From positions 3,472,001 through 3,536,000 of the forward strand of contig NZ_CP192260.1 in assembly GCF_050574275.1 (NCBI RefSeq): DNA of 64,000 nt. The letters run 5' to 3'. The stretch is from Virgibacillus_F flavescens. Its GTDB lineage: Bacteria; Bacillota; Bacilli; Bacillales; Amphibacillaceae. The translations under genes were made by a program, and so were the position numbers. The notes beneath the pieces are model-generated. The model had not been told where the DNA came from and searched no databases. It saw only the letters and a list, made by a program, of their open reading frames with translations. Shown here one piece after another: positions 35,319 to 43,891 of this stretch. The first letter of the stretch is position 1. Each line of letters begins with the position of its first letter.

Positions 35319-36746
35319 CTATTCTTCTAAGTTTAATACAATCAATCGTTCTTCTGTCATTTCTTCTATTGAGTATTTCGGGCCTTCTTTGCCCCATCCG
35401 CTATCTTTTACTCCTCCATATGGCATTAAGTCAACTCGATATTGAGAGGAGTCGTTAATCATGAGACCGCCAACCTGCACTCGTTTTGCGGCATAAAATG
35501 CTGTATCAAGGTTCTTTGTGAAGATTCCACCTTGTAACCCGTAAGGAGATTCATTAACGTCGTCAATGCATGTATCTAAATCATTGTACGGGATTGTACA
35601 CAGTACTGGCGCAAATATTTCGTCACATACAACACGCATATCCTTCTTCACGTTTGTTAATACAGTTGGATGATACAACGCTCCTTCGCGCTTTCCACCT
35701 ACGAGCACTTCTGCACCGTTATCTGTAGCTTCTTTCACCCAAGTTTCTGCACGTTTTGCTTCATCCTCAGAAATCATTGGTCCAACGTCCGTGTCTTTAT
35801 CGTTCGGGTCACCAATATTCAACTCTTTCATTGCTGACAATAATTTATCCTGAAAGTCTTTTTCGATTGATTCATGAACATAAACCCTCTGGACAGATAT
35901 ACAAACCTGACCTGCGAAAGCAAAGCTCTTTTGGGCAACATTTACTGCCGCTTTTTCAATATCCGCTTCTTTATCAACGATGACTGGAGAATTGTTACCA
36001 AGCTCAAGAATTAATTTATTTAATCCAGTATTTTGTTTTAATTTCAGACCTACTTCAGCACTTCCAGTAAATGTATATAATGAAATTCGCTTGTCTTGCT
36101 GCATTTGTTTTCCAATCACAGATCCTGAACCAGCTACAACGTTTAACAACCCGGCTGGCAGACCAGCTTCTTCAAATAATCGAGCCATTCGTAATGCCGT
36201 TGTAGGTGTAGTGCTTGCAGGTTTAAGGACTACTGCATTTCCTGCTGCAAGTGCCGGACCAATTTTATGTGCTACAAGATTTAACGGGAAATTGAACGGA
36301 CTAATCGCGCCAACCACACCAACAGGCACTCGAATCGTAAATGCCATACGGTTTTCTGAACCTGGCGCCGCTTCTACTGGAACGCCATGTCCGCTGACTC
36401 GCTTTGCTTCTTCAGCAGAAATTTCAAATGTTTGTGTCGCTCGATCAACTTCCGTACGAGCTTGTTTTAATGGTTTTCCGGCTTCCATTACAATCGATTG
36501 TGCTAAATCTTCTTTGTTTTCCTGAAGCAGCTCTGAAACTCTTTTTAAAATTTTATAACGGTCATATGCACCTAGTTTATTGGACTTATATGCGCTCTGA
36601 GCACTTTCAATCGCAAGATCTACTTCTTTTTCTCCTGCTTTTGAAACGGTAGCATACGTCTTTTGTGTATATTTATTAAGTACTTCCACTTTTTCATCTG
36701 TTGTTACCCATTTTCCATTTATAAAAAGATCGAATTGTTCACTCAC
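35319..36746 (-). CDS. Aldehyde dehydrogenase (lactaldehyde/vanillin dehydrogenase-like)
   Basis: 475 residues of the ALDH superfamily, clearly distinct from the enzyme at 32562. Catalytic Cys in FAFAGQVCISVQR, Glu in LELGNNSP, cofactor loop FTGSAEVG, and a C-terminal PYGGVKDSGWGKEGP. This last motif and the overall pattern are those of the lactaldehyde, benzaldehyde or NADP-glyceraldehyde-3-phosphate dehydrogenase group. Start is GTG after GAGGAG. Single gene between repeat DNA and the nucleoside transporter. Confidence 0.87.
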   Translation of the reverse strand: MSEQFDLFINGKWVTTDEKVEVLNKYTQKTYATVSKAGEKEVDLAIESAQSAYKSNKLGAYDRYKILKRVSELLQENKEDLAQSIVMEAGKPLKQARTEVDRATQTFEISAEEAKRVSGHGVPVEAAPGSENRMAFTIRVPVGVVGAISPFNFPLNLVAHKIGPALAAGNAVVLKPASTTPTTALRMARLFEEAGLPAGLLNVVAGSGSVIGKQMQQDKRISLYTFTGSAEVGLKLKQNTGLNKLILELGNNSPVIVDKEADIEKAAVNVAQKSFAFAGQVCISVQRVYVHESIEKDFQDKLLSAMKELNIGDPNDKDTDVGPMISEDEAKRAETWVKEATDNGAEVLVGGKREGALYHPTVLTNVKKDMRVVCDEIFAPVLCTIPYNDLDTCIDDVNESPYGLQGGIFTKNLDTAFYAAKRVQVGGLMINDSSQYRVDLMPYGGVKDSGWGKEGPKYSIEEMTEERLIVLNLEE

Positions 36747-36820
36747 ATTATCGCTCTCCTCTTCATTAGTTAGTCTACTATATATGTTTCCTTTTACTAT
36801 TGAAGATAAACTTAACGTAA

Positions 36821-36848
36821 AAAAAACCGCCTATAACTAGACGGTTTT
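36821..36848 (-). terminator. Intrinsic terminator of the nucleoside transporter gene
   Basis: Minus strand AAAACCG, internal CTAGTTATAG, CGGTTTT followed by a T run; 13 bp past the stop. Confidence 0.85.
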
Positions 36849-36861
36849 CATCACACGTTTA

Positions 36862-38046
36862 CTATAAGAACAATCCTACTATCGTAGCTGATAGAATAGA
36901 TGCTAAGGTAGCACCGATTAATAGCTTCATACCAAACCCTGATACCTGAACTGCTTTTTTACTGTCAATAGCTTTAACAGTACCAGCGATAATTCCAATA
37001 GATGAGAAGTTGGCAAAACTAGTTAAAAATACAGTGACAATACCAATCGTCTTCTCAGACATTTGTCCTAGGAGCTGTTGGAATTCTAACATTGCAACGA
37101 ATTCATTCGTTACAATCTTCGTACCCATGATTCCACCAGCTTCAATTACTTCACCTGGAGCAATACCCATTAGTAATCCTATTGGAGCAAGCACATATCC
37201 TAGAAGCTGCTGTAAGGTAAAACCTGAAAACGCAATGACCCAGTTTACAAGCTCAAGAGATGCAATAAACGCTACCAGCATTGCAGCTACAATCAAAGCA
37301 ATTTTACCGCCATCGAGAGCACCGTTGCCCATTGCTTCAAAGATACTCTTATCGTTCGTGACATTTTGTATATCAACGTGATCTTCCGCCTTAGGTACTT
37401 TTACAGGGGCAATCACAGATGCAATAATTAATGCACTGAACATGTTTAGTGGTAAAGCAATCAGTACATATTGATCAGGCAATATTTGTAAATAAGCACC
37501 TACAATGGAAGCTGACACTGAACCCATCGCTGACGCACTCACAATATAGAGTCTATTTTTATCTAAATGATTAAACTGTGACTTAATAGCTAATAGTGCT
37601 TCTGATTGACCGAAGAATATACTATTAACCGCGTTAAACGACTCAACCTTAGGTAATCCGGTAATTTTCGAAATGAAACCACCCAAATACTTAATGATTG
37701 GCGGAAGAATTCTTAAATAAGTTAGAACCGATAAAATAGTAGAGAAGAAGATAATAAGCAATAGCACATCGAAGAAAAAGACAGTGCCTCCATCTACACG
37801 GGCCACTCCTCCTAATATAAAGTTAATTCCTACTTTACCGAATTCAATCAATTTCTCAAAACCAGCTGAAATTCCAGTTATGATAGACTGACCAATTTCA
37901 GTCTTAAACATGATTATTGTTATCAAAACTTGTCCAACTAGCATAACCAAAATGCCACGGTAATTTATATTTTTCTTATCATTTGACATTAAAAACGCTA
38001 ATCCTAGAACAACAATGATTGCTATTAGACCGAGAAGAATATCCAC
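36862..38046 (-). CDS. Concentrative nucleoside transporter (CNT/NupC family)
   Basis: 394 residues, with NVPC-like core domains: a helical N-terminus, the gate segment (GGVARVDGGTVFFFDVLLLIIFFS), the VNSIFFGQSEALLAIK motif with the nucleoside-contact Gln and Glu, and the C-terminal TNEFVAMLEFQQL motif. CNT proteins import nucleosides with Na+ or H+. GTG start, GGGAGG 8 nt upstream. It lies next to a purine-base permease that has its own terminator, so the two salvage genes are close but separately transcribed. Confidence 0.9.
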   Translation of the reverse strand: MDILLGLIAIIVVLGLAFLMSNDKKNINYRGILVMLVGQVLITIIMFKTEIGQSIITGISAGFEKLIEFGKVGINFILGGVARVDGGTVFFFDVLLLIIFFSTILSVLTYLRILPPIIKYLGGFISKITGLPKVESFNAVNSIFFGQSEALLAIKSQFNHLDKNRLYIVSASAMGSVSASIVGAYLQILPDQYVLIALPLNMFSALIIASVIAPVKVPKAEDHVDIQNVTNDKSIFEAMGNGALDGGKIALIVAAMLVAFIASLELVNWVIAFSGFTLQQLLGYVLAPIGLLMGIAPGEVIEAGGIMGTKIVTNEFVAMLEFQQLLGQMSEKTIGIVTVFLTSFANFSSIGIIAGTVKAIDSKKAVQVSGFGMKLLIGATLASILSATIVGLFL

Positions 38047-38209
38047 GGATGTAGCCTCCCTTTACACCTTAATATATTTTTTTGTAAATGCTTACAATTA
38101 GCTTTTCCACTAGTGATTTTATCAGGTTGTCAGACGTCATGCAAGGTAAATGTTTTCCAATTTATACGATTTATTACCCAAACCCTTTGTTTGTAAAATA
38201 TCAAGACGC

Positions 38210-38241
38210 AAAAAAAGACCACAGTAGTTTTACTGTGGTCC
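38210..38241 (-). terminator. Intrinsic terminator of the purine permease gene
   Basis: Minus strand GGACCACAGTA, loop AAAC, TACTGTGGTC followed by T7. Confidence 0.88.
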
Positions 38242-38261
38242 GAATAATTCATCACTATCTA

Positions 38262-39551
38262 TTAATGTGCGGGAAAAAAGATCATTTGCAGAATAAAAAT
38301 TATTCCGAATAAGTAAAGGATCCAATGGACGTCTTTTCCTTTTCCACTAATAAGTTTAAGCAGCGGATACGTTATGAATCCAATTGAAATACCTGTAGCG
38401 ATACTTGATGTCAGTGGCATCGTGAGAATTATCGCAAACGCTGGGAATGCTTCATCAAACGTTTTCCAATTAATTCGTGATAAACCTTCCATCATAAAAC
38501 TACCCACAATAATTAATACTGGCGCAGTCATAGCGGGAAGATCAGCTATTGCGCCAATAATTGGCGAAAAGAATATTGAGAATGCAAACAATACCGCAAC
38601 AACCAGTGAGGTTAAACCAGTCCGCCCACCTGCTGTCACACCAGCAGTAGACTCGATATAGGCAGAAGATGGACTTGTACCAAACATTGAACCTACTGTA
38701 GTAGCTGTTGCATCAGCAAGTAAGGCAGATTTAGCTCGTGGCAACTTTCCGTTCTTCATGAAGCCTGCCTGTTCCGCAACTCCAATCATAGTACCTGTTG
38801 TATCGAAAATAGTTACTAATAAGAATGCAAATACAATTGTATATAAACTATTAGCAAATACGCCGCCAATATCCATATCAAAAAACACTGGTGCTGGCGG
38901 TGCTGAAGTAAGTCCGCCAAATTCAAGCTGACCTGTAAACAAGCCGATAATTCCTGTAATAAGCATTCCGATAAATAAGGCGCCTTTAATATTTCTGGCC
39001 ATTAAAATTAACGTAATGAACAATCCCGCTAACGTTAATAATGTCATTGGCTGATGCAGATCGCCAAAGGCAACCATCGTGGCTTCACTTGGCACAACAA
39101 GGCCAGACATTTTCAATCCAAGAAACGCAATAAATAAACCAATACCTGATGTAATACCAAATTTTAAGGAAGCAGGAATAGCTTCTATTAGTGTTTCACG
39201 CAGTTTCGTCAGGCTTAATAGCATAAAAATGATACCAGCAATAAATACTGTTCCCAGCACTACTTGATACGAATAACCCTGGGAGGCAACTACACTAGCA
39301 AAGTATGCATTCATTCCCATTCCTGGTGCTATAGCTATCGGATAATTCGAGAAAAATGCCATGAACAGCGTACCAACGACAGCGGATATTACAGTTGCCA
39401 TAAAAACCTGTTCAAATGGTATACCAGCTGCATGAAGAATTGCTGGGTTAACCACAACAATGTAAACCATGGTAAGAAAGGTAGTTAGACCAGCAATTAG
39501 TTCTGTTCGGATATTTGTATTATTTTGTTTTAATTTAAATAGCTTTTCCAT
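38262..39551 (-). CDS. NCS2 purine permease (guanine/hypoxanthine, PbuG/PbuO/AzgA type)
   Basis: 429 residues with about 12-14 helices. N-terminal RTELIAGLTTFLTMVYIVVVNP and IAPGMGMNAYFA are the AzgA-branch signatures; TIFDTTGTMIGVAEQAG and GTSPSSAYIESTAGVTAGGRTGL are the substrate-site motifs. This branch imports hypoxanthine, guanine or adenine. GTG at 39560 lies in the ribosome site, so ATG 39551 is chosen. In Bacillus subtilis pbuG has a purine riboswitch; the short leader here shows none. Confidence 0.9.
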   Translation of the reverse strand: MEKLFKLKQNNTNIRTELIAGLTTFLTMVYIVVVNPAILHAAGIPFEQVFMATVISAVVGTLFMAFFSNYPIAIAPGMGMNAYFASVVASQGYSYQVVLGTVFIAGIIFMLLSLTKLRETLIEAIPASLKFGITSGIGLFIAFLGLKMSGLVVPSEATMVAFGDLHQPMTLLTLAGLFITLILMARNIKGALFIGMLITGIIGLFTGQLEFGGLTSAPPAPVFFDMDIGGVFANSLYTIVFAFLLVTIFDTTGTMIGVAEQAGFMKNGKLPRAKSALLADATATTVGSMFGTSPSSAYIESTAGVTAGGRTGLTSLVVAVLFAFSIFFSPIIGAIADLPAMTAPVLIIVGSFMMEGLSRINWKTFDEAFPAFAIILTMPLTSSIATGISIGFITYPLLKLISGKGKDVHWILYLFGIIFILQMIFFPAH

Positions 39552-39679
39552 TCTTAACACCTTGCTTTCCGAATTATAAAATCAACATATTATATAATAT
39601 TCGTTTTTAGGCGTTTTTGCAATAGTTTTAGAGGGATTTATCATTGGAGTTTCATGGTCCTCCCATTTTTTTGAAAAAG

Positions 39680-39710
39680 AAAACCCTTTGGCTATTCTGC
39701 AGCCAAAGAG
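39680..39710 (-). terminator. Intrinsic terminator of ilvE
   Basis: CTTTGGCT, a 7-nt loop, AGCCAAAG; the minus strand continues GGTTTTCTTTTT. Confidence 0.8.
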
Positions 39711-39725
39711 TTTATATAAATAAAA

Positions 39726-40814
39726 CTATCTCACTTTTTCCTTTTCTACTTTTTCAATCCAGTCGAATGGATCATTTTCTCTTCCATATTGAATTCCAGT
39801 CAACGTGTCATATAACCGTTTTGCTGTATCACCTGTTATTCCCTGATTAATATATAGATGTTCAGTCTTCCAGGATAATTGACCAATAGGCGAGATAACC
39901 GCGGCTGTTCCTGCGCCAAATGCTTCTTCCAGTAATCCATCCTGGTATGCCTGGTATACTTCATCCATCGATACTTTCCGCTCAGTAACTGAAATATTCC
40001 AATGCCTTAACAACTGGATTACGGAGTTTCTGGTTACCCCCTCTAAAATACTTCCAGTCAAAGCAGGTGTAATCACTTCACCATTAATTTTAAAAAATAC
40101 ATTCATACTGCCAACTTCTTCAATGTATTTTCTTTCAATACCGTCCAGCCATAATACTTGTGCATAACCACTGTTTGCAACCAGTTCTTGCGCTTTAAGG
40201 CTGGCTGCATAGTTCCCGCCTGTTTTTGCTTCACCGGTACCTCCTGTTACAGAACGGACAAAGGTATCTTCTACCGCAATTTTAACGGGATTGATTCCTT
40301 CTTTGTAATAGGCACCAACAGGTGACAGGATAACAATGAACTTATAATTGCGAGATGGTGCAACCCCAAGATATGGCTCGGTGGAAATGATAAATGGACG
40401 TATATAAAGAGAGGTTCCTTCAGATTCTGGAATCCATTCCTTTTCTAGAGTAACCAGTTGTTTGATTGCCTTTAGTGCAAATTCTTCATCGATAGGCGGA
40501 ATGCAAAGCCGTTCATTCGACCGATTTAATCGCTTCAGATTTTTCTCTGGACGAAATAATTGGGCGTCTCCGTCTGGTGAAAGGTATGCTTTCAACCCTT
40601 CGAAAACGGATTGACCATAATGAAACACCATGGCGGAGGGGTCAATTGCAATTTGTTGGTATGGAACAATTCGAGCATCATGCCATCCATTAGGTTCTGA
40701 ATAATCCATGATAAACATGTGGTCAGTAAAGTTCCTCCCAAATTGCAGCTGATCTGATTCGGGCTTCTCTTTCTGCGATGAACAATGATTTACTTGAATT
40801 GAATAATCTTTCAT
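39726..40814 (-). CDS. ilvE: Branched-chain amino acid aminotransferase
   Basis: 362 residues, class IV PLP transaminase of the longer BCAT type found in Bacillus (YbgE/YwaA). K197 in GTGEAKTGGNYAASL binds PLP; FHYGQSVFEGLKAY and GTAAVISPIG line the active site. It transaminates Leu, Ile, Val with 2-oxoglutarate, the last anabolic and first catabolic step. It is not in an ilv operon here and has no T-box leader that I can see, so a catabolic or branched-fatty-acid supply role is possible. Confidence 0.93.
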   Translation of the reverse strand: MKDYSIQVNHCSSQKEKPESDQLQFGRNFTDHMFIMDYSEPNGWHDARIVPYQQIAIDPSAMVFHYGQSVFEGLKAYLSPDGDAQLFRPEKNLKRLNRSNERLCIPPIDEEFALKAIKQLVTLEKEWIPESEGTSLYIRPFIISTEPYLGVAPSRNYKFIVILSPVGAYYKEGINPVKIAVEDTFVRSVTGGTGEAKTGGNYAASLKAQELVANSGYAQVLWLDGIERKYIEEVGSMNVFFKINGEVITPALTGSILEGVTRNSVIQLLRHWNISVTERKVSMDEVYQAYQDGLLEEAFGAGTAAVISPIGQLSWKTEHLYINQGITGDTAKRLYDTLTGIQYGRENDPFDWIEKVEKEKVR

Positions 40815-41029
40815 GTCGTCAGCCCCTTTGGTTTAAATTTTAATATTAACAATAAGTCACTTTTCACATTAACGCAAGGAGAAATTGTGATAAATTAAAA
40901 AAGATTATTAAAAATTCAGATGTAACCGTTTTATTATAATTATTTGAAATATTTTGTCAGAATTACTTGCATTTTAAAACTATTCCATATAGTATTCACT
41001 GTAATTTACTTTTGAAGGGAGGCTCAGCG

Positions 41030-42475
41030 ATGCTTACATTTGTTGCATCCATCATATTTTTAATACTAGGATACTTTGTTTATGGAAAGGTGGTTGAACG
41101 AATTTTCGGGATAGATGATCAGCAAGAAACTCCAGCATATTCGAAAAAAGATGGATTTGACTTCATGCCAATGTCTTGGTGGAGAGCCAGTTTAATTCAG
41201 CTTTTGAATATCGCTGGGCTAGGTCCAATTTTCGGAGCATTATTAGGCGCTTTGTATGGGCCTGTTGCATTCATCTGGATCGTGATAGGTTGTATTTTTG
41301 GTGGAGCCGTACATGATTATTTCTCTGGAATGCTGTCATTAAGACATAATGGCGCACAATATCCTTACCTTGTAGGGAAATACTTAGGTAAAAGTGTTCA
41401 ATCCATTATAAACGTTGTATCGATTGTTTTAATGATTCTTGTTGCCGCTGCATTTACAGCCGGTCCAGCGCAGCTAATGACTGAGATAACACCATTAAGC
41501 TTCATGGCATGTATACTTATAGTTTTTGCCTATTTGTTAATTGCAGCGGTACTCCCAATTAATAAAGTGATAGGAAAGATCTATCCGATTTTCGGAGCGA
41601 TCTTGATTTTCATGGCTGTTTCTATTGGAGTTGGATTGTTCTTTTTTGATAACCCTATTCCAAACTTAACATTAAGCAATTTACATCCTGATAATTTACC
41701 TATATGGCCGTTATTAATGGTTACTATTTCTTGTGGAGCTATATCTGGATTTCATAGTACGCAGAGTCCGATTCTAGCACGTACTCTAAAAAAGGAAAGC
41801 GAAGGGCGGAAAGTATTCTTCGGTGCAATGATTGCAGAAGGTATCATCACCTTAATTTGGGCTGCTGCAGGTATGACATTTTTCGGTAGTACAGGAATCC
41901 TTCAAGAGGCGATCAACGCTGGCGGACCAGCTGGAGTAGTAAATCAAATCAGCATATCAACGCTTGGGTCTCTCGGAGGGATTCTAGCAATTCTAGGTGT
42001 TATTATTCTTCCAATCACCACTGGAGATACAGCGCTTCGATCTTCTAGAATGATGCTTGCCGACCTAATAAAGCAACTTACTAAAAAGGAATTTAAAGGA
42101 AAATGGTCACATTTATTATTAATAGTACCGGTAGCACTTCCTACATTTTTACTTACCCAAATTGATTATACCTTTCTTTGGCGATATGTTGGGTGGACCA
42201 ATCAGGTTGTAGCAACTGTCATGCTTTGGACAGGTGCGATGTATCTATTAAAACATAATAAATTTCATTGGATCTGCAGCATACCCGCATTATTTATGAC
42301 CGCAGTTACCAGTACTTATATTTTCTTTGCACCAGAAGGCTTTGGCTTAGCCTATTCAACCTCTATGATTATTGGAGCAGTTGTATGGCTTATTATTGTA
42401 CTGTTGTTCGTGAGACAAATCATCAAGCACAAAGCGTTAAAAAATCAGCAGCATATTCAAAAAAAGGCAGGATAA
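41030..42475 (+). CDS. cstA: CstA-family carbon starvation protein (pyruvate/peptide transporter)
   Basis: 481 residues, about 15 helices. FGALLGALYGPVAFIWIVIGCIFGGAVHDYFSGMLSLRHNG-type text and ISGFHSTQSPILARTLKKE are CstA hallmarks. CstA proteins import pyruvate or peptides under carbon limitation. The frame is open from 40967, but AAGGGAGG sits right before the ATG at 41030, which also starts the first helix. This is the shorter Gram-positive form. It is monocistronic, with a strong terminator. Confidence 0.9.
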   Translation: MLTFVASIIFLILGYFVYGKVVERIFGIDDQQETPAYSKKDGFDFMPMSWWRASLIQLLNIAGLGPIFGALLGALYGPVAFIWIVIGCIFGGAVHDYFSGMLSLRHNGAQYPYLVGKYLGKSVQSIINVVSIVLMILVAAAFTAGPAQLMTEITPLSFMACILIVFAYLLIAAVLPINKVIGKIYPIFGAILIFMAVSIGVGLFFFDNPIPNLTLSNLHPDNLPIWPLLMVTISCGAISGFHSTQSPILARTLKKESEGRKVFFGAMIAEGIITLIWAAAGMTFFGSTGILQEAINAGGPAGVVNQISISTLGSLGGILAILGVIILPITTGDTALRSSRMMLADLIKQLTKKEFKGKWSHLLLIVPVALPTFLLTQIDYTFLWRYVGWTNQVVATVMLWTGAMYLLKHNKFHWICSIPALFMTAVTSTYIFFAPEGFGLAYSTSMIIGAVVWLIIVLLFVRQIIKHKALKNQQHIQKKAG

Positions 42476-42493
42476 CGAAACTAAAAATTTTTT

Positions 42494-42536
42494 AAAACAA
42501 GCACACAGTGATTTTAATACTGTGTGCTTGTTTTAT
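42494..42536 (+). terminator. Intrinsic terminator of cstA
   Basis: AACAAGCACACAGT and ACTGTGTGCTTGTT form a 14-bp perfect stem, followed by TTATATT. Confidence 0.88.
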
Positions 42537-42565
42537 ATTAACCTATCTATAATTTGCGAAAAGCT

Positions 42566-42604
42566 AAAAAAAACCGCTATACTCAGAGTTTGAGCATAGC
42601 GGTT
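42566..42604 (-). terminator. Intrinsic terminator of odhAB
   Basis: Minus strand AACCGCTATGCTCA, loop, TGAGTATAGCGGTT followed by T run; 9 bp past the odhB stop. Confidence 0.88.
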
Positions 42605-42613
42605 AAATTATTA

Positions 42614-43891
42614 TTATCCTTCTAGCAATAAATCATAAGGGTCTTCAAGCAACTGTTTAATACGTACTAAGAATTGTACTGCATCTTTTCCGTCAACAAT
42701 TCTGTGATCGTATGATAATGCAAGATACATCATTGGACGAACTTCGATTGAATCATCTGGCATTACCATTGCACGTTTGATGATGTTATGCATTCCAAGG
42801 ATACCAACCTGTGGTGCATTCAAGATTGGCGTAGATAGCATAGAACCAAACGTTCCTCCATTAGTGATAGTAAATGTTCCACCTTGAAGGTCGTTCATCT
42901 GCAGCTCTTTGTTTTGCGCTTTCTTACCTAGGTGCCCAATTTCACGTTCTACGCCAGCGAAATCAAGACGATCTGCATCTCTTACAACTGGTACTACTAA
43001 GCCCTCTTCTGTAGAAACTGCGATACCGATATCGTAAAACTTCTTCAATACCAGTTCGTTACCTTGTATTTCTGCATTGATGTTAGGGAATTCTTTCAAT
43101 GCTCCAACTACCGCTTTCGTGAAGAATGACATAAATCCTAATTTTACATCATGTTTCTTAAGAAATGCTTCTTTACGCTGACTACGAAGCTTCATAACGG
43201 CTGTCATGTCCACTTCGTTGAAAGTAGTTAGCATTGCAGCTTCGTGTTGAACTTCTACAAGTCTTTTCGCAATCGTTTGACGGCGACGTGACATTTTCAC
43301 ACGTTCAACTGGTTTTTCGAATTCTGTTTTCTCTTCATTTTTAGCTTCTTTCTTAGCAGGTTTTTCTTCTTTTTTCTCAGAAGACCCTTTCGAAGCAGCG
43401 TCAACATCTTCAGGTCGGATACGACCTAAAGGATCTCTTGGACTGATTGAGTTCAAGTCTATGCCAAGCTCCCGCGCACGTTTTCTTGCAGCTGGTGATG
43501 CAACAATATCCTGATTTTTATCATCTGATTTTTCTTCTTTTTTCTCTTCAGTTTTTTCTTCTTTTTTAGGTTCTTTAGGTTCTTCAGCTTTTTCCTCTTC
43601 TTTTGGTTCTTCTTTAGGTGCTTCTTCTTTCTCAGAAGAATCACCACCAGCTTCACCATTTTCATCTACTTTCGCGATAACATCGCCGACTTCAACATCG
43701 TCACCTTCTTGACTGACGATTTCAACTAGAACACCTGCATAATCTGAGTTAACTTCCACATTTACTTTATCTGTTTCTAATTCAACTACAGGGTCACCTT
43801 TTTCGATTTTATCGCCTTTTTTTACTAACCATTCGGCAATTGTTCCTTCTGTAATTGATTCAGCAAGTTCTGGAATCTTAATTTCTTTCAC
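42614..43891 (-). CDS. odhB: 2-Oxoglutarate dehydrogenase E2, dihydrolipoyl succinyltransferase
   Basis: 425 residues: lipoyl domain (1-77) with the lipoylated Lys in ELETDKVNVEV; a long Glu/Lys-rich linker (about 85-130); peripheral-subunit-binding domain (SPAARKRARELGIDLNSI); another charged linker; and the catalytic acyltransferase domain with SYDHRIVDGKDAV (active-site His, Asp). It forms the core of the TCA-cycle complex with OdhA and lipoamide dehydrogenase. GTG start with AAGGAGGA; overlaps odhA by 14 bp, so translation is coupled. Confidence 0.96.
   Translation of the reverse strand: MKEIKIPELAESITEGTIAEWLVKKGDKIEKGDPVVELETDKVNVEVNSDYAGVLVEIVSQEGDDVEVGDVIAKVDENGEAGGDSSEKEEAPKEEPKEEEKAEEPKEPKKEEKTEEKKEEKSDDKNQDIVASPAARKRARELGIDLNSISPRDPLGRIRPEDVDAASKGSSEKKEEKPAKKEAKNEEKTEFEKPVERVKMSRRRQTIAKRLVEVQHEAAMLTTFNEVDMTAVMKLRSQRKEAFLKKHDVKLGFMSFFTKAVVGALKEFPNINAEIQGNELVLKKFYDIGIAVSTEEGLVVPVVRDADRLDFAGVEREIGHLGKKAQNKELQMNDLQGGTFTITNGGTFGSMLSTPILNAPQVGILGMHNIIKRAMVMPDDSIEVRPMMYLALSYDHRIVDGKDAVQFLVRIKQLLEDPYDLLLEG

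Noticed and set aside
40815..40966. T-box leader of ilvE
   Set aside because: The gap to the divergent cstA gene is too short and lacks the T-box sequence and a terminator hairpin.
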